Below, piece by piece: positions 21,250 to 31,276 of a stretch of 64,000 bases of DNA (positions within the stretch are counted from its first letter, which is position 1; each line of letters starts with the position of its first letter). The position numbers and the translations under genes were made by a program. The DNA lies in the NCBI RefSeq assembly GCF_905220365.1, contig NC_061129.1:1674803-1738802 (forward strand). Direction: 5' to 3'. Under the pieces are notes generated by a model. It searched no databases, was not told the origin of the DNA, and saw only the letters and a list, made by a program, of their open reading frames with translations. Origin of the DNA: Vanessa cardui. Its lineage: Eukaryota > Arthropoda > Insecta > Lepidoptera > Nymphalidae.

Positions 21250-24200
21250 CTATATGTTTTTTTTAAATCTGACCCAAATTTGTTTGTGGTAACTAAAAAA
21301 AGTATGAATGGTCCCTGATTGGAGAGGGATATTACTAAATATATTATCTATTGTTGAATTTTGTCTTGTTGTATATTCTTGAATACGCGGAGTAAGACCG
21401 AGTGACAGAAGGTATTCTGATATTTCATTTTTTGATTTGTCCTTAAAATCAATATTAAAGTCACCGGCAATAATAATCTTTTCGTTTGCACTAATAGCCT
21501 TTTTAATACATTCGACTGCAATTTTCGGAAGACATCTTGGTGATTTATATACGGTTAAAAATTGAACACCAAATGCTTTGAATTGAAGACATTCACAGTG
21601 TCCACCTCCTGGACTATCTATAAATAAACCTTTATTGGAACCGTCATCTAATTCATTGACGTAATTACAATTTATATATGCTATTGCACCCCTTCCGGGA
21701 TTTGCATTCAATACATTGGGACCGTCTATTCTGCACACTTGCTCAAAACCTTCCAACTCAAAATTGTCGCTTCGAGAGCCCCAAGTTTCTACGAATAATG
21801 TAATATGAGATGAATGAATTATACAATCAGCTTTTACATCTAGTAAATGTTTACGCAATGATTGTACATTATGAAAGATTATTTGAATTTCATCTCCTGG
21901 TGACTGTAAAACTTCGAACTGGGGTATCAATTTATTTTCTAACAGTCTCATCATTTCCAAATGAACTGCACTTTTTTCTGATACCTTTGCTGGGGGATTG
22001 AAATTACCATCTGATGTAACCAAATAAAGGCCACTAGCTGAAGTAGCTCGAGAACAGGCTACATATAACATTGATCGCTTCACATTTCTACTCAAATGAA
22101 CAACTATTTTTTCCATAGTGCAGCCTTGAGATTTATGAATCGTCATTCCCTCAGCTGGTACTACTGGAAATTGAGACCGATGTACCTTGAGGTTCGATGA
22201 CTTCCATTGTTTCACTGTATACGTAGAAGTTTCTAGCGGTGTCCACTGAGATTCTATATATGCATGGTGATTCCGGGTATGAACCTCAAATTTATTCCTT
22301 GTCGCAATACCGACATTGTTATCAAACTGTAACCACAATCGCAAAGGTCTTCTTTCATTAGTAGTGATATGGCGACCATATTCTATAGCTTTCAGTAATC
22401 CTGTAGTGCCATTAACTAGTCCATCAGATGTATCTAGATTTACTGTTATCATATATCGGGCACTTATTTTCACATACAGTATCTTAGGCAAGCCGTATGT
22501 CTTCATTGTTGGTAATGCGTTCACTGATTGTAATGCTTTTTTTTTTGCTATCGGATTGGGTGAACCGGAAACTATGTCTATAGCCTTGACAGAACAACCT
22601 TCAGTATTCATTAGTGATAATTTTTGTTTGTTGTAATTGTCCACTTCTTTGTTACTTGCAAATAAATGTATAGCACCATCAGCATCAGCAGGTAAGCTGC
22701 TCATTTTGAAACACCGCGACTTGATAAGTTGAATATCAATGTGATTCATATTACCAGTAGCCATGTTATTCAAAGCAATAGCAAAATTGAGATCATCCCT
22801 CTGACGCATTATTTTAGTCATCGGAAACAGCCGAAATGGTTCCCACAATGGTGCACCAGCTAGAACTGCCATCGGATTACGTCCTGTATTAGGCTGAAAA
22901 ATCCAGTTGTCTCCAACTGGCGGCAATTGATTAAAATCTCCTACAGAAATAATAGATTTACCAGCAAACGGGACGTCTGTATGAAAAATTTGCTGTAATC
23001 TGCGATTAATCTGATTGAAAGTCCTACTTCCCAACATAGATATTTCGTCTAAAATTATTAATTTAACTTTACATAGCTTACTAGCTAATGTGTTAGCCGT
23101 GCCTGCCGACAAAGACGGCATAGTACTACCACACTGTGAAATTGGCAAACAGAATGCGTTGTGAACAGTTTGTCCTCCAATACCAAACGCGGCTTTGCCA
23201 GTAAAGGCGCAAAGTAATATTTTTATTTCATCTGGGTTAGTTCCAGGCTCACGATTAAAGATTAACATTAAATATTGATAAAGGGCCTTTATCAGCAAGC
23301 TTTTACCAACTCCAGCACCGCCGCTGACAAAATAATAAAATGGGAGCTCTAATTGTTGCGTGAACAGATTTCCTAGGTGCAAAACAAAATTTCTTTGGTC
23401 ACTATTCAACATTCTTAGTAATGCGAGCACATGATCTTCGTTCATTAATAATGGTTGAGCAATTACTCTACATATCAAGTCATTGCCTTGTTCCCCTTGT
23501 AATTGCAAACAATGGTCGGGATCAATTTCTTGGGTCTCCAATTCATATTCACCTAGAGCACAGGCTCTTGCTTCAGCTCGATTGTTATCATTTTCTTCAT
23601 CATCATTTTCTGCATTTCGAACCGCTGCTAATAACGCTTCAAATTCTTCTGGCCCTCCTAAGGAATTGAACTGTATACTTTCTGATTTTATCATATTACA
23701 TTTATTGAGGAAAATTTCTTCTAAATTTAATTCGTCATTTACAAGCTCTGACTCTTCATTCCTCCAAGGTACATATAACATAATCTGCTCTCTATAAAAG
23801 TTATCTGGGTCCTGCTCACGATTATATCGTCGAAAACGTATTATTTTAGGCTTTAATCTTCTTCGTATGTAGCCGTCATTATTTAATAATTGTATCCAGC
23901 TACCAGTTGTTCTATCTTCGGTATTTTCTTCCATATTTTCATTCTCGTACGATTTTGATAGCTTAGTTGAATAGGTATAATAGGCAGCAAAATATGCCAA
24001 GCTCATTCTTTCGAAATAATCATCCTGTGGTCGATTGATGTAATGGTCTAACAAATTTTTTTGAAATATATCAGTAGAGGAAGCATTCAATGACTTCAAT
24101 GTTTCCATCGGCTTTAGAATACCTACTCGTTCGTTTGGATGACCCGTATTAATATAAATATCAGCTTCGCTGGCACGAGACAAAGGCAATCCTGCGAGGC

Positions 24201-27200
24201 AGTAAATAGCTTCTTGCGCAGAAATTTCTGATGAATTGAGAAACACTTTAGATATCGCACGTAGAGATTCTTTTATATTTGCATTACCATTTTTAGCTTC
24301 CTCTACAGCAGCTCTAAGTAAGTTGGACATACCTCTGTCAGTTTTATTAATGTAGTCTACAATATAAACTGAACATGCAAAAGGATCTAATATAAACTGG
24401 CAATCCATATTCGCCTGCTGTAGTTCTAATATTTTTTTGCAAAACGGATTTAACAAGATATCTTTGGGTTTTCTTTTCAAAAATATTTTTGGTCGTTTGA
24501 GTGTAGCTCTTACGGCTAAAATATATTCGGATATAGTTAATCCAGTGGATTTCAAGTAATCATCAAATGTGATATCATTAGAAACATTAGATAGGTCTTC
24601 TTTTAACTTTTTAGAATTTTTTTTCCATTTTGCTGTGGAAGGATCGTCTTTATACAATTCAGTCAACAATCTTGTTTTGTCCATTGGAAAGAAAGGTATT
24701 CCGAATCTGCATGGTCGGTCTGGTTTTGGGTGACATGTGTGAGTGTGTTTGTGTGTTTGTATTGCTACAAGATCGTTACTTATTTCATTACTGTCACAAG
24801 ATACGATCATATCAACAAATTTTATGATATTTTCAATAGAAGTTTCGTCTTCGGGAGTATATATTGGTGCACCTTCTATCCACAACATTATGTGTGCATG
24901 TGGCGATCCACGATGTTGAAATTCTATCCTATGGTACTGATGGCTAATCTTATTGTCCCCAAATGGTCCTGATGGAACTAACCATGTCTTCATCAATTCT
25001 TTAAGCCTTGTTTCAAAAAATGTGACACAAATAAATGGGTCTGATTGAATAAGACGTGCCTTTTCCTCATAAGAGATAGATCGTGCCTCTTTAAGACTAA
25101 CTTCTCCCTTATCAACAGTTTTTTTAAGTTGTTTTATAAGTTCTGGCCATTTGGCCTCTGCAGCTGACACAGTAACAAAAAGGGTTGGCACTCCGAATTG
25201 TCGAACCATAGCGAGTACCTTTTTTTTTTCGTTTTCCCAATGAGCTGGTGAATTTCTCACGTCGCACAAAACTCTATACCCGTCATCATGCTGTATAAGA
25301 TTATTCAAATACTCATCTTTCAGCAGATTGGAAACTATAATAGGTACAGAATTATTTACTTTTTTTCGTAAGCAGGTCAAAATATTATTTCGCAGCTGTA
25401 ACATTTGTTGTTTTTTCAACAAAGTAAATAAATAGTCAGCCCTCATGGCTCTCCGGTCAAATCTTGTTATCTCTGATTTCATAATTTCGGAATTACTCAA
25501 ATTTATTTTGAATTTCCGCTCAACCCCTCCGTGTATTTTAATGAAGCCTAATTCTTCCATATATTCATCATAAATTAGTGACCTTGGTTGATTACCTTCT
25601 CCTGGCGCCATTGTAATAGTAACATCTTTTTCATTATCTAATAGAGTTTCTACATTTCCAGGGTTAATATTTTTTTCTTCTTGTGCCAAAACATCACACG
25701 TACATTTTTCGAGACAATTTTCGTCATCGGATTGGTCATCGTAAATCCACTCTTCATCATATTTGATACCTATTTTCTTAAACAAATCAGTTTGCACTAA
25801 ATACTTTGCAGCTTCTCTGATTACGTCCGGCCGGATTCGCTCTTTTCGACCATGCTTATAACACATTCTCCGTTTTAATTCTATTGTAATAATGTGATTA
25901 TCAGATGGATGTCTAGGCAACGCTGAAATCATAGTATTTACATCCACAGGCACGTTAACAACTCCACCTGTTAATCCATGTTGATAACCAAGGCCCTGCC
26001 CTTTTCTTACTATTTTAAGGAATATATGTCTTGGTGAAACCAATCGCTCCTCAAGTGGTGTAAGTTTTTGTAAAACGTCAGGAATATCAGGGAACAGTAA
26101 ACCATTACTCATTGCTAATCTCGGTATTTTTCCCGCTTTCAAATTATTATGACAAGTGTAGCAAAACATATAATTATTATTATCAGAAAATGTACTTAAT
26201 TTTATGTTTCTCATGACTTCATCTAGGAAAAAAGACAGATGATTTACTTTTAATGACTTCAGGGAGTTTCTATGCCACAATCTTCCGCAGCACGAACAAA
26301 TGCTTGTGTGGCCATGTAAAATAGAATCAAAGAATTGTTTTTCAATTTTGTCCCAATCATTTTCAATATTCTGATTTCGTATATTTCGAATTTCGGTTTC
26401 ACGAGTAGCGTATTCTGGATTTTTACGTGATAAACGATGCGCTATGGTATCACGTTCCTGTTCTAGCGTTTTATATGCAGGATCCTGACGTAAAATATGG
26501 TGTGATGCAGTGTTAAGTACCCGTTCGCGTTCCCTGTAAGTACGATCCTGACGTGAAATGCGACGCGAAACAGTATTGCGTTTTTGCTCCGTCTTGCGTC
26601 TACGAGGTACTGAACGTTGCAGTTTTTTCGACTCTTTATCTCGCTCTTTTTTTCTATTTTTAGTGTCATCACTACATCTGGATAATCTTTCTCGTTTGAG
26701 GTTATTCTCTAATATCCTTGACGATTTTCTTTTACAAGCAATAAGCGAAGTACTTTTTACTGGGCTGAAATTACTATTTATAGGGGCGTTCTGATCATAC
26801 GAACAATTAGGATTTTCCAATGTTTCATAGGAAACAGGAATAGTAATCGAGAGAACAGTTTTCCCTAAAACCTCTATTTGACTACAGTTCGATAGTTTAT
26901 TGATTTTTTGGCGCCTTTTTTTGTTTCTTTCACCAATACGTTTTCTTTCTAACTTAGTGCCACAGTATTTGTTTTGGGGACGTCCACCACGATTAATAAC
27001 TGTAGACGGAAATTCTGTTAGCCTATGTGTTAAAAGAATGTTTAAAGTATGACTTCTTAAAAACTCGACATTGAATTTAATATTACATGGATCAAGGCCT
27101 AACACAATTGAAGTACTAAATGCTATTGCGTATAAGCCGCAATCAATCAAATTTGGTTGTTTTTGTACAACAGGAAATATGATTTCATTTTCTAGAATGT

Positions 27201-27540
27201 AAGGAAACAATTTTCTCAAATACTCTGCCTGTATTTCACTAAGATTTTTATACAAACTATCATAAACTTTGAGCGTATGAGATGAATAATAGACACAAAC
27301 CCAATGCCCAACTTTCGAAAAATCGTCAGAATCAGGACGAAATAAAACCTGTAGAAAATTTGAGTTCGGATCAACAGGGAGAGCTTTTTGGCGCAATCTC
27401 TCTGTTGTTATCTCATAAACACTTCGGTTTTGATACCCATGAACTACTCTAAGTAAGGAGTTAAACTCCTCCACAACATCTTCTTCAACATAACTACCAT
27501 TATCCAACAGATAGTTATATGATAACTGTACAGAAGTCAT
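21250..27540 (-). CDS. Helentron Rep-helicase polyprotein with Ulp1-like protease and endonuclease
   Basis: A single frame; the first ATG is at 27540 (2096 aa). An in-frame TTG lies two codons upstream, and residues below are counted from it. Modules: (1) residues 1-180, Ulp1/C48-like cysteine protease with H81-W82, D96, Q130 and DCG 135-137. (2) About 195-320, basic. (3) About 320-390, three imperfect repeats of about 22 residues around R-x-[DN]-P-x-Y. (4) About 400-580, Cys pairs and a DUF6570-like region. (5) About 690-1070, Helitron-like N domain and HUH Rep with HAH 883-885 and the two-tyrosine motif YIVDYINK (Y1061, Y1065). (6) About 1370-1845, Pif1-type SF1 helicase: Walker A GGAGVGKS 1409-1416, Walker B ILDE at 1498-1501, GDFNQLPPV 1536-1544, and the late motif HKSQG. 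(7) 1887-2098, EEP endonuclease with ETW near 1920, GDFN 2028-2031 and a final SYH in place of SDH. The protein would nick and unwind the element for rolling-circle transposition. Endonuclease fusion marks Helentrons. The N-terminal Ulp1 module is the odd part, since OTU proteases are the ones I know from such elements. Confidence 0.9.
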   Translation of the reverse strand: MTSVQLSYNYLLDNGSYVEEDVVEEFNSLLRVVHGYQNRSVYEITTERLRQKALPVDPNSNFLQVLFRPDSDDFSKVGHWVCVYYSSHTLKVYDSLYKNLSEIQAEYLRKLFPYILENEIIFPVVQKQPNLIDCGLYAIAFSTSIVLGLDPCNIKFNVEFLRSHTLNILLTHRLTEFPSTVINRGGRPQNKYCGTKLERKRIGERNKKRRQKINKLSNCSQIEVLGKTVLSITIPVSYETLENPNCSYDQNAPINSNFSPVKSTSLIACKRKSSRILENNLKRERLSRCSDDTKNRKKERDKESKKLQRSVPRRRKTEQKRNTVSRRISRQDRTYRERERVLNTASHHILRQDPAYKTLEQERDTIAHRLSRKNPEYATRETEIRNIRNQNIENDWDKIEKQFFDSILHGHTSICSCCGRLWHRNSLKSLKVNHLSFFLDEVMRNIKLSTFSDNNNYMFCYTCHNNLKAGKIPRLAMSNGLLFPDIPDVLQKLTPLEERLVSPRHIFLKIVRKGQGLGYQHGLTGGVVNVPVDVNTMISALPRHPSDNHIITIELKRRMCYKHGRKERIRPDVIREAAKYLVQTDLFKKIGIKYDEEWIYDDQSDDENCLEKCTCDVLAQEEKNINPGNVETLLDNEKDVTITMAPGEGNQPRSLIYDEYMEELGFIKIHGGVERKFKINLSNSEIMKSEITRFDRRAMRADYLFTLLKKQQMLQLRNNILTCLRKKVNNSVPIIVSNLLKDEYLNNLIQHDDGYRVLCDVRNSPAHWENEKKKVLAMVRQFGVPTLFVTVSAAEAKWPELIKQLKKTVDKGEVSLKEARSISYEEKARLIQSDPFICVTFFETRLKELMKTWLVPSGPFGDNKISHQYHRIEFQHRGSPHAHIMLWIEGAPIYTPEDETSIENIIKFVDMIVSCDSNEISNDLVAIQTHKHTHTCHPKPDRPCRFGIPFFPMDKTRLLTELYKDDPSTAKWKKNSKKLKEDLSNVSNDITFDDYLKSTGLTISEYILAVRATLKRPKIFLKRKPKDILLNPFCKKILELQQANMDCQFILDPFACSVYIVDYINKTDRGMSNLLRAAVEEAKNGNANIKESLRAISKVFLNSSEISAQEAIYCLAGLPLSRASEADIYINTGHPNERVGILKPMETLKSLNASSTDIFQKNLLDHYINRPQDDYFERMSLAYFAAYYTYSTKLSKSYENENMEENTEDRTTGSWIQLLNNDGYIRRRLKPKIIRFRRYNREQDPDNFYREQIMLYVPWRNEESELVNDELNLEEIFLNKCNMIKSESIQFNSLGGPEEFEALLAAVRNAENDDEENDNNRAEARACALGEYELETQEIDPDHCLQLQGEQGNDLICRVIAQPLLMNEDHVLALLRMLNSDQRNFVLHLGNLFTQQLELPFYYFVSGGAGVGKSLLIKALYQYLMLIFNREPGTNPDEIKILLCAFTGKAAFGIGGQTVHNAFCLPISQCGSTMPSLSAGTANTLASKLCKVKLIILDEISMLGSRTFNQINRRLQQIFHTDVPFAGKSIISVGDFNQLPPVGDNWIFQPNTGRNPMAVLAGAPLWEPFRLFPMTKIMRQRDDLNFAIALNNMATGNMNHIDIQLIKSRCFKMSSLPADADGAIHLFASNKEVDNYNKQKLSLMNTEGCSVKAIDIVSGSPNPIAKKKALQSVNALPTMKTYGLPKILYVKISARYMITVNLDTSDGLVNGTTGLLKAIEYGRHITTNERRPLRLWLQFDNNVGIATRNKFEVHTRNHHAYIESQWTPLETSTYTVKQWKSSNLKVHRSQFPVVPAEGMTIHKSQGCTMEKIVVHLSRNVKRSMLYVACSRATSASGLYLVTSDGNFNPPAKVSEKSAVHLEMMRLLENKLIPQFEVLQSPGDEIQIIFHNVQSLRKHLLDVKADCIIHSSHITLFVETWGSRSDNFELEGFEQVCRIDGPNVLNANPGRGAIAYINCNYVNELDDGSNKGLFIDSPGGGHCECLQFKAFGVQFLTVYKSPRCLPKIAVECIKKAISANEKIIIAGDFNIDFKDKSKNEISEYLLSLGLTPRIQEYTTRQNSTIDNIFSNIPLQSGTIHTFFSYHKQIWVRFKKNI

Positions 27541-28174
27541 TTTCAATAGGGAAAAATATTTTTTGTGAAATATTTTTTTTTGTAATAAATCTTACTACGA
27601 TAGAAACGACGAAAATTATCACATCAATATATAGAAGTCTGGGATACGTCTGCAGCATAGGGAGCCGACCGCGCGAATGAGCCGCGCGGGCCTTGTGTCT
27701 GTGACATAGACTCGAAATCCCCACCACACTCGCAGCGCAGCGCGCATCACATTAATATTACTCCAGCCAATACGTCATTAAATGCTTCAAAAACGTTCGA
27801 TTTTTAATTTTCTTTCTTTAAATTATTAATCGAATATGAAAAACAAACAACCCCTGAAGAAAATTATAAGACTTATTGTTTAAAAAACCAATTGCTTAAA
27901 CAATCATTTTATTACAATATTTTGTAATATATTTATCAGAGATCGAGACATTTGTATAACAATAGATTAATTATACCTCGAATTTTTGACGCTATAAAGC
28001 AATGAGAATGTTAAATTTTAATCGAGTGTAATCGAAATATGTTTTCTTTTCAAACTGTGAAAATTTTGTATTTGATAAGATTACCGACCAATGAAAATAT
28101 ATATAATGTAGAGATGAATTTTTTAATATATTTTAATCACTTTGATCGGACTGACTAGTGGAGGGCACGACCTT
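27541..28174 (-). other. Helentron leader, proximal part
   Basis: Non-coding by inspection. A GC-rich patch at about 27650-27755 ('gccgaccgcgcgaatgagcc', 'cgcagcgcagcgcgc') stands out in an AT-rich region and could be the element's promoter region. That is inference only. Confidence 0.4.
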
Positions 28175-28800
28175 GGGGAAATCTATTGAGATGAAAATGT
28201 GCGTAAAGGTAGTATTCCAGGTATATATGTATATATTACCTGTATAATATATGTATATATGTATATACTGTATAATATAGGTATATATGTATATATTATT
28301 ATTTATTTATATTTTCTTTCATTGATTATAAAAATAAAATGACTGTTTCTTAGTTATTCTTTATTATTAATTTTTTCCCTTTTATTTTTTGTAAATTTCT
28401 ATTTATTTATGATCTGCGGTGAAAATTAGAGGTAAGTAGAAAATGAAATATAATCTCCCATACGAAATATTTTCAATTTATATTTTATAATGATTATTAT
28501 TCGGAAGCATGTACCATTTGATCATGATTTATAATTAAATAATATTTTTAAATAAATTAAAAAAAAATCGTATAACACATTACATTTTATTTTTCACCTA
28601 CCTATAATTTTAACTGCAAATAATAGATGAATTAAAATTTACGAATAATTGAAGGAAAAAAATAATAATAAAAAATAAAAAAGAATCAGTCACATTCTTA
28701 TAATTAAAAGAAAAAAAAATATGAATAACTTAAAAAAAAAAGTTTAATTATGGACTCGAATACTACTTCTATGCACATTTTCATCCTGATCGGTTTTCCC
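28175..28800. repeat. Long imperfect fold-back inside the Helentron leader
   Basis: The left outer arm 28175-28218 (ggggaaatctattgagatga, then aaatgtgcgtaaag) pairs with the right outer arm 28757-28800 (tatgcacattttcatcctga, then tcggttttccc). Inner parts also pair: 28411-28450 (gcggtgaaaattagaggtaa) with 28582-28625 (cctataattttaactgca), and 28320-28370 with 28670-28720. Similarity of the arms looks like roughly 75 percent by eye. The complementarity stops at the outer ends, so this is a discrete palindromic unit: either an inserted fold-back MITE or a structural part of the Helentron. Confidence 0.65.
28217..28300. repeat. TATATG-type tandem repeat
   Basis: About two and a half units of a roughly 30-35-bp AT-rich motif containing 'ggtatatatgtatatatt' and 'ctgtataatata'. 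It lies in the left arm of the fold-back. Short internal tandem repeats are common in Helentron-related elements. Confidence 0.65.
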
Positions 28801-29639
28801 ATAAATTCTACATTTAAATTTTTAATTTTTCTAAACGATTCATACTATAACACTTTTATGTCTTCATTGATTTGTTTACAACTATATTATTGAAACAAGA
28901 CACTAGCGCACAAATCTGTCTCAAGTAGAGCAACGTGAAGGTCATGTCTCATAATGCCGTAGTAAGGGCCCGCGCCTTACTAAGCATTTATTTGTCATAC
29001 CGCGGGCGGAATTAAATTGAAAAATTAATTAATATCTCCTAAAACATTGGTCGTAGAATGCTCATTATGGGCTTATTTTTTTCGTTAAATATTCATCTAC
29101 AAACCGATTTAACAAAACTTAACATTGGAGTTAAAAATATGTTCTCCCACACATTCCACCTGCAAATGTAAGTTGGTACGCACAATATTGAGTGATTTAC
29201 CATGTTATTTTAATATCATGGACTTCTTATAGGTTTTCCTATAATCTATAAGGAGAAAACTAATTTCTGTATTTTTTTCAAAATTTTAGGTTCAGTAGTT
29301 TCGGAGATAAGGGGGGGGGAATGGTCGATTTTCGTCTATTTTCTTGAATAACTTGGAAACTATTTATTTTAAAATTACAAAAAAAAACATTTAAGATCTT
29401 CTCAACAAGACCTTTCATTTGATATGCCACACGATGCAGTTTTCAGATATTTTTTTTTTAATTTTCCCCTTCCCCCCCAAAATGACCCCCCATATACAGA
29501 TTTCATCTACTCACGTCACACCTCTGTGTTTGGGTTACAGGAATTGATATGTGTACCAAATTTCAACTTAATCGGTCTAATAGATTCGGAGATAATTGAC
29601 TGTAAGCGACGGACGGACAGACACACGAGTGATCCTATA
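28801..29639 (-). other. Helentron leader, distal part
   Basis: Non-coding. It contains a small hairpin (tagtaagg at 28960-28967 with ccttacta at 28975-28982), a G-run near 29310-29320 and C-runs near 29468-29495. 'aacttaatcggtctaataga' and 'cggacggacagacacacgag' near the 5' end look like sequences often found at ends of lepidopteran repeats. No protein is seen. Confidence 0.45.
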
Positions 29640-29675
29640 AGGGTTCCGTTTTTGTATTCAGACGTACGGAACCCT
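29640..29675 (-). repeat. Helentron 5' terminus with hairpin
   Basis: On the plus strand agggttccgt (29640-29649) and acggaaccct (29666-29675) form a 10-bp stem. The outer arm, read from the element's own strand, is the 5' terminal agggttccgtac. Host sequence resumes after the A-run at 29681. Confidence 0.8.
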
Positions 29676-29769
29676 AAAAACCGCATCAAAATCTATTGTG
29701 CAATTTTAAAAGATCTAGGCATACATAGGGCAAGACAGCGATAAGTTTGTTTTGTACTATGCAAAGATG
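29676..29769 (+). mobile_element. Family C repeat, right part, split by the Helentron
   Basis: Continues the repeat begun at 21016: 'ccgcatcaaaatctattgtg', 'agatctaggcatacataggg', 'caagacagcgataag', 'tttgttttgtactatg'. The only break relative to the intact copy at 7719 is the Helentron at the A-run. Confidence 0.85.
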
Positions 29770-29924
29770 ATAGTCATATATTTTTAGGATAAAGTACTCA
29801 GCTGAAAATATTGTTATGTTTGAGATTTTATCGAATGAAGTTTGATGCTTAAGATTAACGGAATTGGGTATTAACTGAAACAATGTTGGCTTCAACATCG
29901 CTCTGTAAGTAACTAAAAAGGTAA

Positions 29925-30040
29925 AAGATACATAACACCTTAGTTCCCAAGGTTGTTGGCGCATTGGCTATGTAATACTTCTTGGAGCACCATTGTCTAT
30001 GGGTGTGTTCCCTCACCATTGGGTGGCCCAGATGCTTTTC
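29925..30040 (-). repeat. Family D repeat fragment
   Basis: Reverse orientation: 'cataacaccttagttcccaa', 'ggttgttggcgcattgg', 'ccattgtctatgggtg', 'ttgggtggcccaga'. Confidence 0.7.
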
Positions 30041-30060
30041 CGTCAACGTATATTATAAAA

Positions 30061-30420
30061 AATCTAGCGACCCGTCCCGTCGTCACGGGTGGACATGAGT
30101 ATTTTTTTAAACATTCTGACCTCTTATATACAGGGCTATTGGTAATTCGACGTACCTATTTCCGTTAGGAGGTGATAAGGGTGACTATTTGCAATAAATT
30201 TTATTCACTGTAGAACATGCTGTGTGTGCTGTGCTCTGTTATAGAGAGTTTCTCGGAGTCGCTTATATATATAACTGATTTACACAAAAAGCTTAATAAA
30301 TTATATTCTCAATTAGTGAAAATCGCATAAAAATCCGTTCAGTAGTTTTGAAGATTTATCGCGAATATAGAGACAGACAAAGGCGGTCGGGGACTTTGCT
30401 TTATAATATGTAGTGATACA
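30061..30420 (+). mobile_element. Family C-like repeat interrupted by a family B end
   Basis: Begins 'tagcgacccgtcccgtcgtc' and ends 'ggggactttgctttataata', the outer ends of family C. Between them, 30128-30205 is one terminus of MITE family B ('cagggctattggtaattcga', 'ttaggaggtgataagggtga'). It is either a nested insertion whose other half was lost, or a composite. Confidence 0.6.
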
Positions 30421-31276
30421 TATGTTTTAGCCAAGAGAGATCACGACAAAAGTAATGGTTTAAAAAAAAACAAATCGATTTGTCAAGATAAATTACAACT
30501 GTTCTTACACATTAATTGTTGTCACAGATTAAACAGTTCAATGTCGTAACCCCTGTTGACATTACGGAAAATATCAATGAAATTTAAAATCGACGAATCG
30601 ATTCGAATTTCAAATTTAATAGTTTTATTTGCGGCTAATTCACAGCGCATTTCTTAAATTTAAACCAATTTCCCATTCGAATGTAACCGCAATTTACCCA
30701 TTGTTGCCATAAAAAAAACATCGATAGTTAATAAGTATAGCAAATTGGGAATAAATTGATTCTGTATTATTGATTAAACATGTTTTATTACAGATTAGTA
30801 ATTGTCAGCCATAGAATTGATTTATGTTACATTTTGAATAGGCCTCCAGTCCGTTTTTGTGTCGCGATAACAGAATCCATTGGGTAAGTAAATTCTAAAA
30901 TTAATGTAAATCTCACAATGTACAAATACAGTTTTTATGATGTTTTTTTCTGTAAATATTGCTGCGGAACGTCTAATTTGTTTTTTTCCTTATTTGATAC
31001 CGATTTTTATAATAACAACAGCGTACCAGACTATTGTTACCTAATTAATTTCTCGTTGAAAAAAATAGCAATGTTTTAAATTATTTCGAAAACTTGTCAC
31101 TTTTTTTACGTTTGCGTAAAAATGAATTTATTATGATTTGGAATCGTTTCGCTTTTTAACTTTTTTTAATGAGATATTTCGTAATGTAAATACAAACCTG
31201 TCGATGAATTTATATTCGTAGAAAACAGACTATAAATATTTGCGACGCCGTAATGTAATCCTTCCTGGGGTAAGGG
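30421..31276. other. Intergenic, nothing recognised
   Basis: AT-rich sequence. No supportable exon or repeat family. Confidence 0.45.

Larger units (their letters stand above)
21199..29675 (-). mobile_element. Helentron (Helitron2-type) rolling-circle transposon, about 8.5 kb
   Basis: The ends are set by the split family C repeat: both junctions lie in an A-run (T-run on the element's strand), the kind of target Helentrons use. The element's 5' end (29675) begins agggttccgtac, and its inverted copy gtacggaaccct occurs near the 3' end (plus-strand 21230-21241). Between this copy and the 3' terminus lies the palindrome gcgagttgaactcgc (21209-21223). This arrangement of a short subterminal inverted repeat plus a 3' hairpin, without a target-site duplication, is the known Helentron plan. 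One long uninterrupted frame (21250-27540) fills most of it, followed by only about 50 bp to the 3' end. The 2.1-kb leader is non-coding and contains a long fold-back and a TATATG-type tandem repeat. The intact frame suggests a young, possibly autonomous copy. Confidence 0.9.

Noticed and set aside
27515..27727. Small minus-strand gene upstream of the Helentron frame
   Set aside because: It overlaps the Helentron start in another frame, has no domain and is GC-rich by local composition.
29305..29495. G-run and C-runs as a functional quadruplex
   Set aside because: They are single long homopolymer runs in the Helentron leader and do not form four spaced G-tracts.
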